Position numbers and translations under genes: made by a program. Positions 1-11,217 of a stretch of 64,000 nt of DNA are shown here, one piece after another. Within the stretch, counting starts at the first letter, position 1, and every line of letters begins with the position of its first letter. This DNA is from Ottelia alismoides (Eukaryota; Streptophyta; Magnoliopsida; Alismatales; Hydrocharitaceae). The notes beneath the pieces were generated by a model, which made no database searches, was not told where the DNA came from, and saw only the letters and a list, made by a program, of their open reading frames with translations. The stretch covers positions 124,001 through 188,000 of the forward strand of contig JAZKJV010010624.1 in assembly GCA_037367405.1 (NCBI GenBank). Direction: 5' to 3'.

Positions 1-503
1 GTCCGATTACGCTTCCTCTCCTCATCCGAACCCGATTTAGGGTTTTTAGGAATTCCTTAGGTCTTCGATTTCAGTCCCCGACTCCTGCGAGCGCCAGACC
101 TCCGATTCTCCGATCTCCTCCGCCTCCTGCCTGAATCGCGAGCTCCTCCTCCGATTCTCCGATCTCCTCCGCCTCCTCTGCCCCTGAATCGCGAGCTCCA
201 GGCAACGCCTCCACCGGACTCCTCCGCCTCCTTCGCCCATAACCGGCCCTCGACTCGCGAGCGTCATCGCCTCCACCGGCTTCCTCCGCCTCCGCCTGTG
301 TCTTCCGCCTCCTCACAGGTCCTCCTCCTCTTCACAGCTCCTCCACGATTCCAACATCGCTGCCTCCTTACAACCTCTGTTCCTCTTCACAGTTCATTGC
401 CTCCAACTTCCCGCGTCAGCCGCAGTTCATTGCCTCAGCCGCGTCAGCCGCGTCAGCCGCAGTCCTACAGTCGCGTCAGCCGACTACCCGTACGAAGGTT
501 AAG
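1..503 (+). other. Probable non-coding first exon (5' leader) of the hAT transposase gene
   Basis: A strongly CT-rich, C-rich stretch with reiterated tcctccgcctcc and cgcgtcagccg units sits just upstream of an AT-rich region. It ends in good splice donor candidates (AAG|GTTAAG at 498 or AAG|GTCTGT at 504). A matching acceptor, ttag|gaaact, lies at 1367-1368, six bases before the transposase ATG. Short open frames here follow from the composition and are not credible proteins. The start of the leader is not visible. Confidence 0.5.
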
Positions 504-1368
504 GTCTGTTTGTATTTAGTTTTTTTTTCAATAATTTTGCCATTTTCCCATTTTCCCATTTCAGATTCTATTTAAATCTCTTATTGTCGAAGATTATGCA
601 TAATAGCATATCATGAATCATATATCATGAATCTTATAAATTTATGTCATTATAAATTTTTATAGTTGTAGTGCTGTAAATATGTTTCACTTGCTGTAAA
701 TATGTTTCACTTGCTGTAATCATATTACATAGAAAACATTATGTCTCATGTCAAGGATCATTATCGATCATCCTTGATCATTACCGGTAATGATCGGTAG
801 AAGCGCCACCGATCATTATCGATCATCCTTGATCATTACCGGTAATGATCGGTAGAGGCCCACCGATCATTATCGATCAATATCGATCAATACCGATCAT
901 CCCGATCATTCTCGATCATTACCGGTAATGATCGGTAGAGTCCCACCGATCATTACCGGTAATGATCGGTAGAAGCGCCACCGATCATTATCGATCATCC
1001 TTGATCATTACCGGTAATGATCGGTAGAGGCCCACCGATCATTATCGATCAATATCGATCAATACCGATCATCCCGATCATTCTCGATCATTACCGGTAA
1101 TGATCGGTAGAGTCCCACCGATCATTACCGGTAATGATCGGCGGCAATGGCACAGCACCTTTTACATAAACTCCTTATATGCATATTAAAGTTTTTGTTT
1201 ATATTTTTATGCTGAATGAGAAACTCTTTATATGATCAAACTCTTTTTATGTTGTACTTCATGTCAGATTGTTTATTAAATATTGATTGCTCAGGTCCCT
1301 AAAATTTCAGAGCTGCAACATTATCATGTGTTTACTGTTGATGTTTTGTGATTATGATTGAATGTTAG
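504..1368 (+). other. Inferred 5' UTR intron holding a palindromic tandem repeat
   Basis: AT-rich DNA bounded by donor candidates at 498/504 and the acceptor at 1367-1368. It contains the 172-bp tandem repeat described separately. Assignment as an intron is inferred from splice motifs only. Confidence 0.4.
784..1142. repeat. 172-bp tandem repeat built of palindromic accgatcatt/aatgatcggt blocks
   Basis: Two near-identical 172-bp units (about 784-955 and 956-1127) plus a partial third. Each unit is made of shorter blocks around the self-complementary core ATTACCGGTAAT flanked by CGATC/GATCG. A perfect 26-bp palindrome lies at 945-970 and a 25-bp copy at 1117-1141. GATC and its extension ATCGAT recur every 8-20 bases. 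The repeat sits between the leader and the transposase ATG. Confidence 0.9.
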
Positions 1369-1374
1369 GAAACT

Positions 1375-3852
1375 ATGGCCTCCAGACTACCATCTGACAG
1401 CGCTTCTTCTCCTACACCTGGAGCTGGAAGCGGAAGTGAGGCTCCTATTCAGAGGAGTGATACATCAGATTTTTTTGTTCCTCCTGGATCCAATGATCCG
1501 GGATGGAAGTATGCTTTTCTGGCGAATCCAAGTACTCCTAGCATGGTCACTTGCCGATTATGTCGGAAGGTTGTGACTGGAGGAATCAACCGCATGAAGC
1601 AACATTTGGCGCATATTAAAGGTAATACGGCATCTTGTCCCAAAGTGACTCCTGAGGTGAAGAAAGAAATCATGGACAACATGGAGGAAATTAAAGTGAA
1701 AAGGAATGAGAAGACCATGAGGATGAAAGACATTCAAGGGCAAGTCTCCATCAAGATGAATCAGCCCTTGCTTGATGAAGAGAGGGATGGGAAAAGGCCC
1801 CGTACTTTAGCAGAAGATGAGCATGTAGAGAATCTCCGCCAATCCACAATCAAAGATACATTTGCCAAGGAGGAACGTGCACGTGTAAATTCATTCGTGG
1901 CAAAGTATTTCTATGACAATGACATTGCTTTCAATGTTGTCAAAAGTGACTCCTTTCTCCGAATGTGTGAAGCAATTGGGCAGTATGGAAGGTCATACAA
2001 GCCTCCAACGTATTATGAGCTCACAGAAACACTTTTGAAGGAACAGGTTAAGGAAACACACGAATTCTTGCAAGGGCATCGTAATTCATGGAAGAGTTCT
2101 GGATGCTCCATTATGACAGATGCTTGGACTGATAGGAGGGGAAGGAGCATCATGAACATCTGCGTCAACTGTGAGCTTGGGACCAGTTTTCTGAAGTCAA
2201 TTGACTCATCTGCAGATTCTCATACTGCCGACTACATTGCTTCCTTAGTGGATAAGTCCATTGAGGAAGTTGGGCCCGACAATGTAGTCCAAGTTGTGAC
2301 AGACAATGCATCTGCAAATATGGCTGCTGGCAGAATTTTGAGAATCAAGTACCCACAGATCTTCTGGAGTTCATGTGCGGCACATTGCATCGATCTTATG
2401 CTTGAGGAGATCGGTAAAGAGTCCAAGGTGAAAGCTGCAATTACAAAGGCAAGGACATTAACTGTCTTCATATACAGTCATGCAAAAACATTGAGTTTGA
2501 TGAGACAGTTTACGCAAAAGGGGGAGATAGTGAGGCCAGGTACAACAAGATTTGCTACCACATATCTCACCTTGCAATCAGTGATGGACAAGAAGGACAA
2601 GTTGAGGCTTATGTTTTCTTCTGATGAATGGAGAGCGTGTAAATGGTACAAGACGAAGAAGGGGGAAATGGCTTCGGCCATAGTTCTGAGTCCTTCATTT
2701 TGGACTCAAGTCTCTTTGACCTTGAAGATCTTTTCTCCATTGGTACATGTTTTGCGAATTGTTGATGGAGATAAGAGACCAGCTATGGGGTTTGTATACG
2801 GTGAATTGCAAGATGCAAGAAAGGAGATCATGAGCATTTTCAAAGATGTGGAAGCATCTTACAAATATTTTGTTGATGCTGTTGATTCAAAGTCAAAAGG
2901 GAGGTTGGATAGCCCCCTTCACCTTGCTGCATATTTTTTGAATCCCTATTTCTTTTATAGGGACAATGATCAAATCCAGAGGGAAGGTATTGCTCTGAAG
3001 GGATTCTTGGATTGCATGGATATTTTCTATCCTGATTTAGATATCCAAGATATCATCACTAGGAAGGAATTGCCATTATATGAAAGGGCAGAAGGATCAT
3101 TTGGCAAACCTTTGGCTGTCAAACAGAGGTTCATCATTGATGACGATTTCAATCCAGGTATAAATTCTCATTAGATTTCATACACTTATATATTTAAGTA
3201 TTACTATTTATCTCATTACGTTTCATAGACTTATATATTTAACTATTATTACTTATTTGTTTTTATAAATAGCCCGTTGGTGGGGATTGTATGGCATGGA
3301 AACTCCACATTTGAAAGAAATGGCAATGAAAGTTCTAAAGTTGACAGCCTCTTCCTCGGGTTGTGAAAGGAATTGGAGCACTTTTGAGGCGGTAAGACTG
3401 TAAAATTGATGCCACACATGTCAAAATGCATCATTAATGAGGTGGTAAATGATATGTTTTTCTTTATTTTGTAGATTCACACGAAGAAAAGGAACAAACT
3501 TGAATTCAAGCGGTTAAACGACTTGGTGTATGTCAGATTCAACGCCAAGTTGAGAGATCGCCATCTTAAAAAACGTAGTGATCCATTTGCCACAAATGAT
3601 AGAACCCACGTGAGAGATTGGATTGGTGGGGGAGATGAAGAAGATGAGGTATTCCAAGGATCGGGGTTGACGTGGAACCTAGTGGCTGATGCAACTGGTG
3701 CAGAAGATTTGATACAACATAGAAGAAGCCAAAGGCATGCTACTGGTTCAACCTCGTCGCCGGGCTTAAATGAGGAAGAGTTCCCATTTGAGGAAGAAAG
3801 TGAAGATGATGAAGACAATACCGAAGTGGAATTTGATGATGACATGGATTAG
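1375..3852 (+). CDS. hAT-family transposase (BED zinc finger, DUF659, hAT C-terminal dimerisation), three coding exons
   Basis: Coding exons are 1375-3157, 3273-3391 and 3475-3852. The introns (3158-3272, 3392-3474) have GT..AG ends and splicing keeps one open frame of 759 aa. A BED-type zinc finger lies near residues 55-90 (C60, C63, H77, H80). The RNase-H-like core shows MTDAWTD (D249 or D253) and VVTDNASAN (D310), followed by CAAHCIDLMLEEI. The C-terminal hAT dimerisation motif ASSSGCERNWSTFEA (residues 620-634, E626) is formed across the intron 2 junction. The tail is very acidic. Known role of the family: cut-and-paste transposition with 8-bp duplications. All core motifs are present and there is no stop, so the protein may be functional. 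A domesticated BED-hAT regulator is the alternative. Confidence 0.9.
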
Positions 3853-4078
3853 GATTTCTTTGTAATATGTAGAATATTATCGCCTGAACATTTCTGTTTT
3901 CTTATGCTATTTTAATTAGTACTCTACTAATGCTATTTGTGTTTCAGTTTTCTTTTGGAAACTTAAATATTTTGGAGACTGTTTTGAGCTATATATGAAA
4001 GTCATTTTCTTAGAACTTCTGTTGGACCACAATTATACATAATTTTTGTTCAGTTGTAGTCACTTTTGCATATATTTA

Positions 4079-4207
4079 TTTATTTTTAAATAAAAAATTA
4101 GAAAACCGCGTAGAACCGCATATACCCCGCATATGCCCCCGCATACCGCTTAATCGCTATTCAGTGACCTGACCGAACGCATACGCATACCGCTTTCCTG
4201 AACCTTG
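4079..4207 (-). repeat. hAT right terminus with subterminal repeats
   Basis: Repeated accgcata/ccgcatac motifs, at least five within 130 bp, all in one orientation, end in cctgaaccttg. Clustered short motifs beside a CAAGG-type tip are the usual architecture of hAT ends, where transposase binds. The partner end is outside the window. Confidence 0.65.
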
Positions 4208-4605
4208 ATATTTATATATACTTGTAAATACACATACGTATATATGTATATATCTTTAAATCAAATATACATGTATATATATATATATATAATATAACAA
4301 ATCTTAAATTAAAAATTTACCCTAAGGACAGTGCCGAAATTTATTTTATTTTTTAATATTGTATTCTTCCGTTAAAGAATGAAAATATCAATTATTAATG
4401 TGCTTTCTTAGTCGACTGATTCTACTATTCAAAGTATATTTTCTCGTGGGGCAAAATCTGGAAATTTACTATATAAATTTACCAATAAATACATTTGAGA
4501 ACTGGAGGGAAAAATCTGTATAGAGGATATTGTTCTGTAGCACTTTTATACTAAGAAGAACTCAACCAATCAAATTTCTTAATACAATTTGCATCTACGA
4601 GGAAC
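4208..4605. other. AT-rich spacer, no gene recognised
   Basis: Contains an (AT)n microsatellite near 4265-4292. The last 8 bases, cgaggaac (4598-4605), are the left target duplication of the next element. Nothing else is recognised. Confidence 0.7.
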
Positions 4606-5396
4606 TAGGGCTGTTCATATATAACCGGGTCAAATGGGTACCCGGCTTGACCCGTTTATTTTGATCCTAAACTTACGGGTACCCATTTCAAAATGATGGG
4701 CCGGATACCCATTTACCACGGCCCACAATCCATTAAAAAAACCCATTTGGATTACTGGTACCCGTGGGTACTCAATTAGAAACTTCCACTACTCAATTGA
4801 TTACAAAATGCAAATTGTTAGTACAACTACCAATATATAAATAATGTTCTTATCTCTTTTAAAATATAAAAGAGACTCCTCTCGTTAGAAGTGCCTCCGA
4901 TCAAGAGGGTCGTAAGGTGCTTAGGGAAGGAATTCAACATCAATTGTGATTCTGTTCATAGTACTGCAAGGATAAGGACGATCAGGGAAAATTCCTCTTG
5001 CTCGACCCTTACAAGATAGAGCTCATCATCCTATCCTTCAGGGCCTTCCCGAGCATTTTTGTCGACATCCGATGAGAAGGGAAGGGGAAGAGGATCCGGT
5101 ACCGCTTCGATGTCCTCGACTTCCATCAGTTATTTTGTAATTCTTCATAGGACAAACCCCTGACTTAATTGAATGCAAATCATACGTTAATTAATACATG
5201 CTTAGCTACTTTTATTTGTATGTTTAGATTATTTATGAAATGATCATGCAAATCTAGCTTTTCTTGTATTGTTGTAATAGATGTCCTCGTTGATGACCAA
5301 ATTAACATGTTGACGAGGAAGATCCCATCTGGCCCCTTCAACTCGATCTTTGAAAATACGGGTGATTCCACGCAGTGCCTCACGCTTGATGACTAC

Positions 5397-5723
5397 TGTT
5401 AAGAAATAGAAAGTGGAAGCGAAATGATAAACAGAGCATCGAAATAGAGAAAGATAAACATCAAGAACAAGGATTTAACATGGAACCCTACTCCGTGAGG
5501 AGCGGGATGAAACCACATGAGAAGCCCTCAAATGGGGCGTGTTTTGTCTATTGACTTTCTCAATGGATACGTGAGGTTTGGGCTCCTTATATAGCCTCTC
5601 CAGACCCTCTAAGTCCCACCACTGGACAATATGGGACTAAACACTGGATGGGGATAAATGGATCTTCTCCAGGATCCATTTACCCTGCTACAACTCATGA
5701 CGCACATAACAAATACTCCAACA
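5397..5723 (-). repeat. R-A 3' LTR
   Basis: Starts TGTTAAG and ends ..CTCCAACA as read on the plus strand. Matches 7688-8014 along its length. A TATA-type tatatagcc block is present on the complementary strand near 5590. Confidence 0.9.
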
Positions 5724-6546
5724 CTTCTCCTCAAGCTGGAGCATGCAATGCTCAGCTTGGATAAACAGAAAGGAACTCAACCCACGATACATGACACTAC
5801 GGACAATATCAACCCAACGCGCACAACTGCTGTTGTCGAGGACGTTGCTTCTCATGCCGTGCATGTGAGGAGGACGAACGGGCTGGAGTGTGAGTCTGCT
5901 GAATCTCCTCGTCGGAGAGCATGCGCTCTGGAATTGCGCCTGTCAGAGTCGCGCAACTGGAAATGAGTCTCCTCGTCGGAGAGTACTCTGGCCCGCTACA
6001 ATAATGTGGACAACTGCTCCATCTCTTGAAAAGGGCCAAACTGAAAAACGTCGTGGCTGTGTAGAGTCCACGGTCGCTAGAGAATGAGTCTGAAATAAGT
6101 CTCATCGGAGAACTGGGTCTCTCCCATCTGGCTCAGAGAATGGTACACTACTTTGGTGTATCTATGATACCACATGAAAATCCTTGCCAACATGGCATAA
6201 GGAATGATCCTCTACTCTGGAGTCCCTATGTCACACATGAAAACTCTGGCCTACAAAACAAGAAAGGATGGGGACCTCTGAACTGACGGCATACATGTGC
6301 TCTTCTGAAAAAATGACCGCAATCATATGCGTGTCTGAAAATGAGTCTCTCTCTGGAGAATTCGAAAAATGGGCCTCTCATCATGGAGTGCCTCAAACTT
6401 GCACTTTGACCAATCTGTCGAGTCTGAATCTGCACATGGAGAAATCTTCATCCATCTGAAAACTTGTAAAGTCTGAACAATCTGCCTGATCTGCATCTGA
6501 CATCTGAATCCTGCAACAGGTGCTGTGACTCTACACCATACCTCCC

Positions 6547-6597
6547 CTTTCTCCCATACTTGTCGGAAAACAAGGACGTCGATCAAGTTGGGAGAAG
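6547..6597 (-). other. Conserved stem-loop of R-A
   Basis: Arms ctttctcccatacttgtcg and cgatcaagttgggagaag pair over about 17 bases with single-base bulges. It lies between the homopolymer tract and the repeat module, as in R-B, R-C, R-D and R-G. Confidence 0.6.
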
Positions 6598-7675
6598 ACA
6601 AGATAAAATGAGGACAAAACATCACTTAAAACTTCTTGCGGCTTTTCTTCATTTTTTTAAGCCGTCAATTTTTTTATACAATTTTTTTCGGCTATTTCAA
6701 CCTTTTTTAATAGCCTTTTTTTGTTTTCAACCGCCTCCTCGGATAATTTTTTTTATAACACTTAGGGTTTCCATGAAGGGACCCTCTTCTTTAACGCATG
6801 CCGCCCCCCTCGAGCAGCAGTAGTGTGCCGCCTAAGAGAGGAGATCTGTCTAGGACAAGGGCACGCTGCCTGCACAGAGGATGACACGCATTGGGTTGGC
6901 GTAGTCGCCTGGAGAAGAGATGCGATGACGCGCACAGTACCTGCACGCCACCTGAGAAGAGGAGTTGCCGCCTTGTTGCGCCGCCAGCGTTTGGAGGGTT
7001 TTTGAGCGCAAGGTGATGCATGAGCCCGACGACCTGCCGCCTGCAGAGCATCGCGCGCGAGGCATGCACGCCGTCTGAGAAGCTCGAGGCGGGAGAAGAG
7101 GCTCCACGAGTTGCGCGGCGTTGAGTTGAGGCTCCACGAGTCGCCTCTAGGGCTTCGTGGAGATGCTGGAGATGATGCGTGCCGCGTGGAGATGCGATAT
7201 GGGAGGGCCCCTGCCTGGGCTCGACGCCTGTGCGCTTGAGATTTCCATCGCCTCCTCCGCGAGCATATGAAACGCCTGCTCGAGAAGGGAGGCGCCACTG
7301 TAGCTTGATCTGGTGGTCGCGGTGAGGCCTCGCGGGGAGAAGGGAGGCACCGCAGTTGGTGCCCTCGTGCAAGGGCTTGCTGCTTGGGACGGACCTACTG
7401 CCCATCTGATGTTTTTCATGCGACATCGTGCTTGAGTATTGCACCATCGAGGAGCAGCGATCTGGAGATGCCTGCCGAGAGAGCAGGGTTTCGATCTGCG
7501 TCGCTGAATTTTGCTGCACTTGGGGATAACCTCGCATGTAAAAACTTTGAACCCCCGAAATCAGGTTTCATTACCTAGAAGTTGATCAACAAAACTTCAT
7601 GAATATAACAATTACAAATCCTCGAGGAATCAAATCTCAAATTGCATAAAGAACAAATCTCGAAGAATCAAACCC

Positions 7676-7687
7676 GCTCTGATACCA
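7676..7687 (-). promoter_or_regulatory. Primer binding site of R-A (initiator tRNA-Met type)
   Basis: gctctgatacca on the plus strand, i.e. tggtatcagagc on the element strand, directly beside the LTR at 7688. This is the usual plant Ty1/copia primer site. Confidence 0.85.
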
Positions 7688-8014
7688 TATTAAGAAATAG
7701 AAAGCGGAAGCGGAATGATAAACAGAGCATCGAAATAGAGAAAGATAAACATCAAGAACAAGGATTTAATGTGGAACCCTACTCTGTGAAGAGCGGGATG
7801 AAACCACGGGAGAAGCCCTCAAATGGGGCCGTGTTTGTCTATTGACTTTCTCAATGGATACGGGAGGTATGGGGCTTCTTATATAGCCACTCCAGATTCT
7901 CTAAGTCCCACCACTGGACAATGTGGGAATAAACACTGGATGGGGTAAATGGATCTTCTTCAGGATCCATTTACCTTGCTACAACTCATGACGCACATAA
8001 CAAATACTCCAACA
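7688..8014 (-). repeat. R-A 5' LTR
   Basis: 327 bp, begins TATTAAG (expected TGTTAAG) and ends ..CTCCAACA. Contains the TATA block tatatagcc near 7880 on the plus strand. Followed by the ACTAC duplication. Confidence 0.9.
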
Positions 8015-8583
8015 ACTACGTCATCTCCTTGTTCGACCTTCTCATCGATCGACGGCCCCTAACCTTGTCGAACCATGTCGTGTGGGCGCTCGCATCGGCT
8101 TGGGACCTGGCTGACCTTGTCTAGTAACTTCGTAATCAACCATTGTGCTCAGCCACTTTGGTCAAATTGATTTATTTTTGAGCCACCGAATCGGTGACAA
8201 CTCATATTAATTACATTATAATAATAACGTGATCTTATAGTTTTTAACAAATATTATTACTATATGATTACGTTGTATATTCAAATAATGTACCGATTAG
8301 AATGTTAATTAAGCATTTTTTATGCGAGTGTGCATGTGCACGTTTCCAAGGGACTTACTTGATTTAATCGGGCAAGATGTGGTCTCGGTGCAACAAGAAT
8401 ATAAAATAGAAACGGTATTTCCTTGGGTACCCGTGGGTACCCATTATCCTTTGATGTTAATCGGGTATCCGTTACAATCGGGTACCCGTTGGAATGGGAC
8501 GGGTCGACCCGTGTCCCAATAACAAGGGCGGGTCACAATGTAATGGGCTGGGTACCCGCCCCATGAACACCCCTGCGAGGAAC

Positions 8584-9509
8584 CAAAATTTAAAACCTAT
8601 ATCATAATAACAGTGATATAAAATCTTGACATTCAAGAGCAAAATATAGCATGAATGGCAGCAATAAAGGTTGGATTGCACATGCATGATAGCAAATAAG
8701 AGAGAAATAGGATTGTACTTTAAAATCCTCAAAACTTGCAACCAAAATTGTATGCAAGGCTGGCTGGCTGTCCTGGACTCCAGCACCTTTAATTTGGAGC
8801 AGAAATGGCTGTCCTTGGAGCTATTGGCTTGAGGACAACAGCAAACTCTTGAGTTGCTGGACTGCTGCTCCAATGGAGAGAAAGATGGCCTCCAGCAGTG
8901 GCTTCAGGAGGTTGGAAATTGGAATAGTTTTTGGGGATTTAGGGCGATTTGGGAAGAGCAACGAAATGGGAGGTTGGGGAAAACTAGAGAAAGGCTTATA
9001 GGTTATTTATTAGGAAGAAGGGCTGTTTTGGTGATGACGAATGGGAAATAGAGGGAAACAAGTGGAGGCTGGAGGTTACTGTACATTAAAAAAAATAAAT
9101 TTTATTATTTTTTCATTTTTCATTCCTTTATTTGTATTAACATGAGTATAATATTGATATACTTCAGATCGGGTTTGGATGTTCGGCATTTTCAAGATAC
9201 GATTTTGATTTTTGATTAAATTTTGTGAAACTAAGATACCGAACAATCTCTAATTGACGAACGGTCGATTCCGTTAGTCTTATTTCGTCGAATCAGATTT
9301 TATGATGGTCTCGATTTGTTTTGCAATTTAAAATTTCGTGTCGCTGCTTTTCCGCGGCACGCATTACGATGCGATTGATTTTTGATCGAATTCGCCCGAA
9401 TGAGTTTGGATTCTCGGTCAATGATCGATTTAGGTTATTTAATGCTGACCGATAACTTTATTGGGTTAATCAGACCCTAATTGAGTTGGGTTTGGGTTTA
9501 ATTGGACAT
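8584..9509. other. No gene recognised
   Basis: Follows the right target duplication of the hAT element and should be continuous with 4208-4597 in the empty site. The first 480 bases are purine-rich with a gagaggctggagg-like style; the rest is AT-rich. I see no domain, splice-supported frame or complete repeat. Confidence 0.5.
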
Positions 9510-10172
9510 GAATGTTACACCATAGGACAAAGTCTCGAAAGATTGGATTTTCATTACGTTTTTCTCAATGAGTACATGGGGTGTATGTCTCTTTTTATAG
9601 CTCCACCAATGTGACCAAGTCCCACCATTTTACGATGTGGGACTAAACAACTAGAACATAGTAATTCAATCTTGGGGAAATCCAGTTACTCTTCTAAACA
9701 CATATCCACCATTTCAAAAAAAGGAGAGAGGTTGAGATTAAAATTAAATCAACCAAAAATACAGAACGCTAATGAATAAAAGTAAGTTTATTACCCCACT
9801 TTTAATCCAAATTGGTTGATTATCTTCATGTTTCCGACAAGTATGGAGAAAGGGGAGTAAAAGAATGGTGTGTCTTCAATTCTGTAAGATATCATATAAT
9901 ATAAATTTATCTCATGTCTAGCATCTTTTATTCGTCGCTCCCCAATTGAGATCTCATCTTTGAGGTTCCTATGTGACAGAACCTTTATTGAGGTCCTTAT
10001 ATGAGAGAAACTTATTTTTTGAAGTCCCCATATGAGAGAAGCGATGATGGTTTATGTGGGGAGAGGGCACTTCTCAAATGCATGTTGTTGATGCTCGACT
10101 TCAATTACTACTCCTTTGGATGGAATTTTTCTGCTAATGTTTGGGATTATCTTAGACTTATGTGCCTATCAA
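9510..10172. repeat. Fragments of the R-type LTR element group
   Basis: About 9515-9710 resembles an R-type LTR on the minus strand: tctcaatgagtacatgggg, a tatagctccacc block, cccaccattttacgatgtggg and aaatccagttactc in the same order as in R-A and R-D. From about 9800 the sequence turns to the plus orientation, with the stem-loop arm ttccgacaagtatggagaaagg (9830-9851). The two pieces point in opposite directions, so this is a rearranged remnant. Confidence 0.5.
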
Positions 10173-11169
10173 TGTAGAAATGATAGTGCAGAATCTTATC
10201 CGAGATAAAGAAATGAACACTCGAATTTTTATGCGGAACCCTACACCATAAGGAGCGAGATGACACTGCAGAAGAGGGCATCTCAAGCGCCGGATATTAT
10301 ATATTTCTCTCTCCCTCTCATCTATTACAAGTAGTGTGAGACTTCTTATATAGCCCCACCAGTAAGATCGAGTCTCACTCACAGTAGATGTGATACTAAA
10401 CCTATAACATATGACCCATCATATGACACATATTCTAACACCCCCTCAAGTATGAGCATGCAATGCTCAGGTTGGATAAATAGAAAGAATCACTCACTTA
10501 CATTACAAGATACTACAAACAATATCAACTCAACGCAAACTCTGTTGGCCACCTGCTGAGGATGTTGCTTTTCATGTTGTGCTGGTAAGGAGGAATTGAA
10601 GGTTGGTAGTGTATACTAAACCGAGTCTCTTCATCGGAGAATGTATGCTCTTTAATGCTTCTGTCAAAGTCATTGAAACTAGAATGAGTCTCCATCTGGA
10701 GAACTCTGGCCCGCAATTGCTCCATCTCTCTAAAGGGTCAAACAACGAATGTCGCTATTATCCATACATAGATCTTTGAAGATGAGTCTCTCTCATAGGG
10801 ACCTTGAAGTGTGTTCTATTTTTGTAGGAACCTCGGAAGGATCTTGTATTGGTTTTCATGAACACTGGAGAAGAGCCTAAAAGTCTCCTTGTCGGAGATT
10901 TGGGTCTCTCCCATATTCGTTCAGAGAATGGAATCTCCACTATGGAATATGGAGTCCCTATGAATTGACATGAAAACCGTAAGCCCATAATGACTCAGAG
11001 AATGGGAACTCTACTCTTGAGTTCCTATGGATCACATAAAAATCATGAGTCCAAATCAAAGATAGGGGATCTCTCAAATGATGATCACACACATGTGTGC
11101 ATCAAACTGGTAGAATCTGAATCTGGACTTCCGAATCTGAACTAAATAGTTTGAATATTTCATGTCCCA

Positions 11170-11217
11170 CTTTTTCCCATGTTGGTTGGAATAGATGATG
11201 TCGACCAAGTTGGGAGA
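11170..11217 (-). other. Conserved stem-loop of R-C
   Basis: Arms ctttttcccatgttggttg and cgaccaagttgggagaag, same position and spacing as in R-A. The pairing is less perfect here. Confidence 0.5.

Larger units (their letters stand above)
1..4207 (+). mobile_element. hAT superfamily DNA transposon, left end outside the window
   Basis: An intact hAT transposase gene (1375-3852) is followed by AT-rich DNA and then a block typical of a hAT end. Read inward from 4207 on the minus strand, the end is CAAGGTTCAGG, a CA(A/G)GG-type hAT tip. Behind it the motif GCGGTATGCG and close variants recur within about 130 bp (4079-4207), as subterminal transposase-binding repeats do. The next 8 bases, atatttat (4208-4215), would be the target duplication, but the left end lies before base 1, so neither the terminal inverted repeat nor the duplication can be confirmed. 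Because the coding frame is open, the element could be young and autonomous, or a domesticated copy. Confidence 0.75.
5397..8014 (-). mobile_element. Non-autonomous LTR retroelement R-A (2.6 kb), minus strand
   Basis: LTRs of 327 bp at 5397-5723 and 7688-8014 flank a non-coding interior. The 5-bp target duplication ACTAC is perfect (5392-5396 and 8015-8019). Read on the minus strand: LTR, tRNA-Met primer site (7676-7687), a GC-rich module (about 6790-7500), a T/A homopolymer tract (6640-6760), a stem-loop (6547-6597), a module of repeated ctcctcgtcggag-like units (5880-6440), the polypurine tract (5724-5736) and the second LTR. No gag or pol motif is seen. The two LTRs differ at roughly twenty positions by eye, so this copy is older than R-G. 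Confidence 0.9.
4962..8124 (+). pseudogene. Host-gene fragments carried inside the non-autonomous hAT element
   Basis: Two open stretches look like captured exons. At 4962-5075 an open frame reads YCKDKDDQGKFLLLDPYKIE.. and ends in a stop. At 5280-5396 another begins after an intron-like acceptor (gttgtaatag) and reads DVLVDDQINMLTRK... It continues without a break, across the ACTAC target site of R-A, into 8020-8124, with ..DDYVISLFDLLIDRR.. and a TAG stop. The exact frame continuity after removing R-A supports one former exon. I do not recognise the protein family. Chance open frames are the alternative for the first fragment. Confidence 0.45.
4606..8575. mobile_element. Non-autonomous hAT element, copy 1, interrupted by LTR element R-A
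   Basis: Left end TAGGGCTGTTCA (4606) and right end TGAACACCCCTG (8575) form an imperfect 12-bp terminal inverted repeat. A perfect 8-bp target duplication, CGAGGAAC, lies at 4598-4605 and 8576-8583, which fits hAT. Both ends are packed with the palindromic subterminal motif gggtaccc and with cgggtcgacccg-like sequence. No transposase is encoded. After removing R-A (5397-8014 plus one duplication) the element is about 1.35 kb. It carries host-gene fragments. Copy 2 is at 45713-46885. Confidence 0.9.

Noticed and set aside
784..1142. CRISPR-like or satellite array
   Set aside because: Only two 172-bp units with no unique spacers, in a plant intron; a local tandem repeat.
6762..7537. Open frames of 178 and 248 codons on the minus strand in R-A
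   Set aside because: Overlapping frames in a GC-rich module, no recognisable motif and no counterpart in R-G.
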